Source: Phycisphaerae bacterium
GTDB lineage: Bacteria; Planctomycetota; Phycisphaerae; UBA1845; PWPN01
Reading direction: 5' to 3'
Assembly: GCA_003557125.1 (NCBI GenBank)
Contig: PWPN01000142.1
Coordinates: forward strand, 1-8,518
Length of the DNA stretch: 8,518 nucleotides
In this document: piece by piece, positions 6,186-8,518 of the stretch
How the letters are laid out: each line of letters starts with the position of its first letter
Numbering within the stretch: position 1 is the stretch's first letter
Position numbers and translations under genes: made by a program
Notes under the pieces: generated by a model
Told to the model about the DNA's origin: nothing
Database searches by the model: none
Seen by the model: the letters and a program-made list of their open reading frames with translations, nothing else

Positions 6186-6242
6186 GGGCACGTGCACACG
6201 CCATTGATTCAGGACCGTCTGTGAGAATCCGGGAGGTGTACG

Positions 6243-6719
6243 ATGAACCTGATTCCATGGCGCAATAAGAGTGAAGGGACCGCAGATGCGCCTTTGACTC
6301 GCCTGAGAGAGGAGATGGATAATGTATTCAGGCGGTTCATGGGCGAAGGGCGACCGCGGATGACGCGTGAGTCCGAGGCGGCTTCGCTGGTGTTCGGGCC
6401 GACGGTCGATCTGGCCGAGTCCGAGCAGGAGGTAACTGTTACCGTAGAGCTTCCCGGTGTCGAACCGAAAGACGTCGAGATCGACGTCGTCGGCACCGCG
6501 CTTACGATTCGCGGCGAAAAGAAGCACGAGCGTGAAGAGAAGAAGCGGAATTACCACTACGTTGAACGCAGCTTCGGGCAATTCCACCGGAGCATTCCGC
6601 TGCCTTCCACGGTGGACCCGGAGAAAGTGGACGCGACGTACAAGGATGGGCTCCTCACGGTGACGATTGCCAAGCACCCGGAAGCCAAGCCCAAGCGCAT
6701 CGCGGTCAAGACTTCATAG
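6243..6719 (+). CDS. Small heat shock protein, Hsp20/alpha-crystallin family (third of three)
   Basis: 158 residues, the longest of the trio, with GGAGG 6 nt before the ATG. The N-terminal arm (1-50) includes an amphipathic helix, LTRLREEMDNVFRRFM (18-33), typical of class A bacterial Hsp20. The alpha-crystallin domain spans about 52-144: FGPTVDLAESEQEVTVTVELPGV, then the charged loop EKKHEREEKKRN (92-103), then YVERSFGQFHRSIPLP (106-121). It closes with GLLTVTIAK (136-144), where Ala replaces the usual Pro of the PK ending. IAV (153-155) is the C-terminal anchor. The gene lies 57 nt after the second Hsp20 stop and is followed 18 nt later by a strong terminator, so the three genes probably form one transcript. 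Confidence 0.95.
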   Translation: MNLIPWRNKSEGTADAPLTRLREEMDNVFRRFMGEGRPRMTRESEAASLVFGPTVDLAESEQEVTVTVELPGVEPKDVEIDVVGTALTIRGEKKHEREEKKRNYHYVERSFGQFHRSIPLPSTVDPEKVDATYKDGLLTVTIAKHPEAKPKRIAVKTS

Positions 6720-6736
6720 TCTTTCCCAACGACACA

Positions 6737-6776
6737 ACGACCGGACGGGAGCTCGAGCCCGCCCGGTCGTTTTTTT
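6737..6776 (+). terminator. Rho-independent terminator of the Hsp20 cluster
   Basis: ACGACCGGACGGG (6737-6749) pairs with CCCGCCCGGTCGT (6758-6770) over 13 positions with one A-C mismatch. The loop is 8 nt and seven T follow (6770-6776). It lies 18 nt after the third Hsp20 stop codon. Read on the minus strand the stem is followed only by TTGTGTCGTT, so it is mainly a plus-strand terminator. Confidence 0.9.
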
Positions 6777-6788
6777 CAGGTCGACAAG

Positions 6789-6827
6789 GACGCGGGGCAG
6801 CGGTTCAGGAGCCGACCCGCGTCTTTT
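6789..6827. terminator. Second hairpin between convergent genes, possible back-up terminator
   Basis: GACGCGGG (6789-6796) pairs perfectly with CCCGCGTC (6816-6823) over 8 bp with a 19-nt loop, followed on the plus strand by TTTT. It lies 20 nt beyond the minus-strand gene's stop codon, so it may also end that transcript, although no T-run follows in that direction. It is weaker than the terminator before it. Confidence 0.5.
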
Positions 6828-6842
6828 GTATGGCCGAGATCG

Positions 6843-8486
6843 TTATTTACGGAACTCGAACGCGTACAGGTCGCAGTTGTACAGCTCGAAGTGGAGCCGT
6901 ACGGGTTTGCCGGCCAATTCGCTCACATCGCTGTTACCACGCCATCTGACGACGTAGTTCGTGTCGTTGGCGGTGTGGATAAGGTCGCAGTACTCGACGC
7001 CGAAGCCGGGCCTTTCGGCACCGTACTCGTTGTAGCCTGCGATCGCTCCCGTATCCGCGCGGAGGATACCGACCCGCGCATATCCGGTGGCCGACGTGTC
7101 GATATTGAGCACGAGCTCGCTGCCGTCGAAGATGAGCACGGGCGTCGTGAAGGATCCGCCCGCGTAGCCGCCCCGTACGGAGACGAAGCCGTCCTTGCGA
7201 ATGACGACGCGGCTCAGCACGGCGATGTTCTGATCGGCGCCGAGGCCTGCCTCGGTCAGCATGCGCTTGTTTTCCGGATTGCGATCCCACCCGTGGAGCC
7301 AGTCGCTCGCACGGTAGTAGAGGTACATGTACCGGTCGTCGACGGAGGGGACAAGCCCGTGGATGACGCGGGTCGAAGCCCAGTCGAACTCGCCTTTCTG
7401 GCCGAGGGGCACGAAGGGGCGACGGTCATAGCGTTCCCAGACGACCCCGTCGCGGCTGGCGGCGAACTGCGTATCGAGGGGCCCCGCGTTGATCGGCAGC
7501 CCACCCGGAAGGCCCTGGACCCGGGCATCGACGTAGTGGTAGTAGACCTCGGGGAACATGTAGTAGGCGTCCTGGGCCCAGGGGTACTTGATGGCAGCGC
7601 TCTTGTAGTAATCGACCAGCTGGGTGGCTCCCATGGTCGGGCCGAATTCGTCGGGGAAGATGACCGACGGCATCTCCTGGACGGGCGGGAACCCGTCGAT
7701 CGTGTCGGACTCGCTACGTGCGATCGTACGGCCCTGCGAGCCGCGCTGAGGGAGGTTCTTTCGGCCGAAGAAGACGTACTTGCCGAGGCGATCGTCGAAG
7801 AAGATGACATTCTGCGAGTCGAGGTGATGGCCGCTATCCTGCGGGCTGAAGATCACCACGTTCGGGTGGGTCATTTCCCAGTGGATGCCGTCGGGCGAGC
7901 TGAACAGGTGGATGTTTTCTCCCTTCGGCATGTAATGGATGAGCATGCGGTACTTCTGATCCTCCGGTGCATTGGGATCGATGAAGACAAGCCCGCCGCT
8001 CTGGCCGATGTAAACGCCGCCGGCGCCATGGCCGAGCACGATGTTGTTATCGGTCGAACCATTGAACTCGGCCAATCCGAGGTTCGGCTTCTCCCAGTGG
8101 ATGCCATCTTTCGATTCGGCGTAACAGATGGCGCCTGCGTCGTGATCGATGTTCCACTCCACGCTGGCCATCACCTGGTACCACATCCGGTAGGTGTCGC
8201 CTTCCTTGATGACGTTGCTGTAGGGGCCGATGCCGCCCACTTCCCAGGGCTGGTCGTGGTCGACGGTCCGCTCGCCCGTCTTGACCGGAGTATGGGTGTG
8301 AAGCTCGACATTATGGGTCCGGGACAAGAACCGCCCGTCGATGAAGACCTGCCGATTGGAGCCGATCTCCAGCGGTTTTCCGAAGCTGTTCACCGAGGCG
8401 GACTCAGCCCAAGCGACGGCCGACGCACCAAGCGTCGCCATGGCCAGGGCCATTGTCCATCGAAAACGGAACGACCTGCGGTTCAT
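6843..8486 (-). CDS. Secreted beta-propeller protein, GH43/GH32/GH68-like fold, function unknown
   Basis: 547 residues from an ATG with AGGAG 7 nt upstream. It has a signal peptide: NRRSFRFRW, a hydrophobic run, then cleavage near AWA|E at 27. The body has blade-like repeats with the motif S-x-D-G-[IV]-x-W-E three times (SKDGIHWE 125-132, SPDGIHWE 197-204, SRDGVVWE 344-351), each preceded by aromatic-rich strands such as YRMWYQ and YRMLIHYM. This is the pattern of five-bladed propellers of the GH43/GH32/GH68 group. The C-terminal region (about 426-547) is a beta-sandwich containing ATGYARVGIL (466-475) and ELAGKPVRLHFEL (523-535). Proteins of this layout are frequent in planctomycete-like genomes and usually annotated as hypothetical. 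I cannot assign catalytic acids with confidence, so a glycosidase or binding role is an inference. It converges on the Hsp20 cluster and is a separate transcription unit. Confidence 0.75.
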   Translation of the reverse strand: MNRRSFRFRWTMALAMATLGASAVAWAESASVNSFGKPLEIGSNRQVFIDGRFLSRTHNVELHTHTPVKTGERTVDHDQPWEVGGIGPYSNVIKEGDTYRMWYQVMASVEWNIDHDAGAICYAESKDGIHWEKPNLGLAEFNGSTDNNIVLGHGAGGVYIGQSGGLVFIDPNAPEDQKYRMLIHYMPKGENIHLFSSPDGIHWEMTHPNVVIFSPQDSGHHLDSQNVIFFDDRLGKYVFFGRKNLPQRGSQGRTIARSESDTIDGFPPVQEMPSVIFPDEFGPTMGATQLVDYYKSAAIKYPWAQDAYYMFPEVYYHYVDARVQGLPGGLPINAGPLDTQFAASRDGVVWERYDRRPFVPLGQKGEFDWASTRVIHGLVPSVDDRYMYLYYRASDWLHGWDRNPENKRMLTEAGLGADQNIAVLSRVVIRKDGFVSVRGGYAGGSFTTPVLIFDGSELVLNIDTSATGYARVGILRADTGAIAGYNEYGAERPGFGVEYCDLIHTANDTNYVVRWRGNSDVSELAGKPVRLHFELYNCDLYAFEFRK

Positions 8487-8518
8487 CCGATCTCTCCTTT
8501 GTTGAGTGGCGCGAGCCC

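Noticed and set aside
6188..6195. GCACGTGC palindrome between the second and third Hsp20 genes
   Set aside because: Eight-base palindromes are frequent in GC-rich DNA, and nothing in the position or surroundings supports a function.

Overview
This is a GC-rich bacterial segment with tightly packed genes and strong AGGAG-type ribosome binding sites. It carries secreted carbohydrate-active proteins, a Gfo/Idh/MocA oxidoreductase and a uroporphyrinogen-decarboxylase-like protein. That mix is typical of the Planctomycetota/Verrucomicrobiota/Lentisphaerota/Hydrogenedentota type of glycan degrader. The lineage is an inference from gene content only; no rRNA or other phylogenetic marker is present.

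Layout. (1) 1-496, minus strand: N-terminal part of a Gfo/Idh/MocA NAD(P)-dependent oxidoreductase, cut by the window edge, with a GTG start. (2) 497-681: divergent promoter region with a candidate sigma-70 promoter for the oxidoreductase and an 11-bp palindrome. (3) 682-3540, plus: secreted multidomain protein with a CBM9-like domain and a GH123/DUF4091-type catalytic region. (4) 3541-3642: intergenic gap with a 13-bp-stem hairpin. (5) 3643-4767, plus: URO-D superfamily protein that is not HemE. (6) 4768-5199: 432-bp gap with a compound hairpin, a 13-bp palindrome and a full-consensus sigma-54 (-24/-12) promoter candidate. (7) 5200-6719, plus: three consecutive, divergent Hsp20/alpha-crystallin genes. 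Four perfect 14-bp tandem repeats begin at the stop codon of the first. (8) 6737-6827: a strong rho-independent terminator and a second hairpin between convergent genes. (9) 6843-8486, minus: secreted beta-propeller protein resembling the GH43/GH32/GH68 fold group.

How the parts relate. The left half looks like a small sugar or glycan utilisation cluster: an exported glycosidase-like protein, a cytosolic sugar-type dehydrogenase and a putative URO-D-fold enzyme of unknown substrate. The middle is a self-contained small-heat-shock module with its own long leader, a probable sigma-54 promoter and a terminator. The right-hand secreted propeller protein is a separate transcription unit. No mobile element, CRISPR array, tRNA or rRNA was seen. 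The most noteworthy signals are the sigma-54 promoter with an upstream palindrome ahead of the Hsp20 trio, and the 14-bp repeat array at the first Hsp20 stop codon. I found no clearly new multi-gene system.
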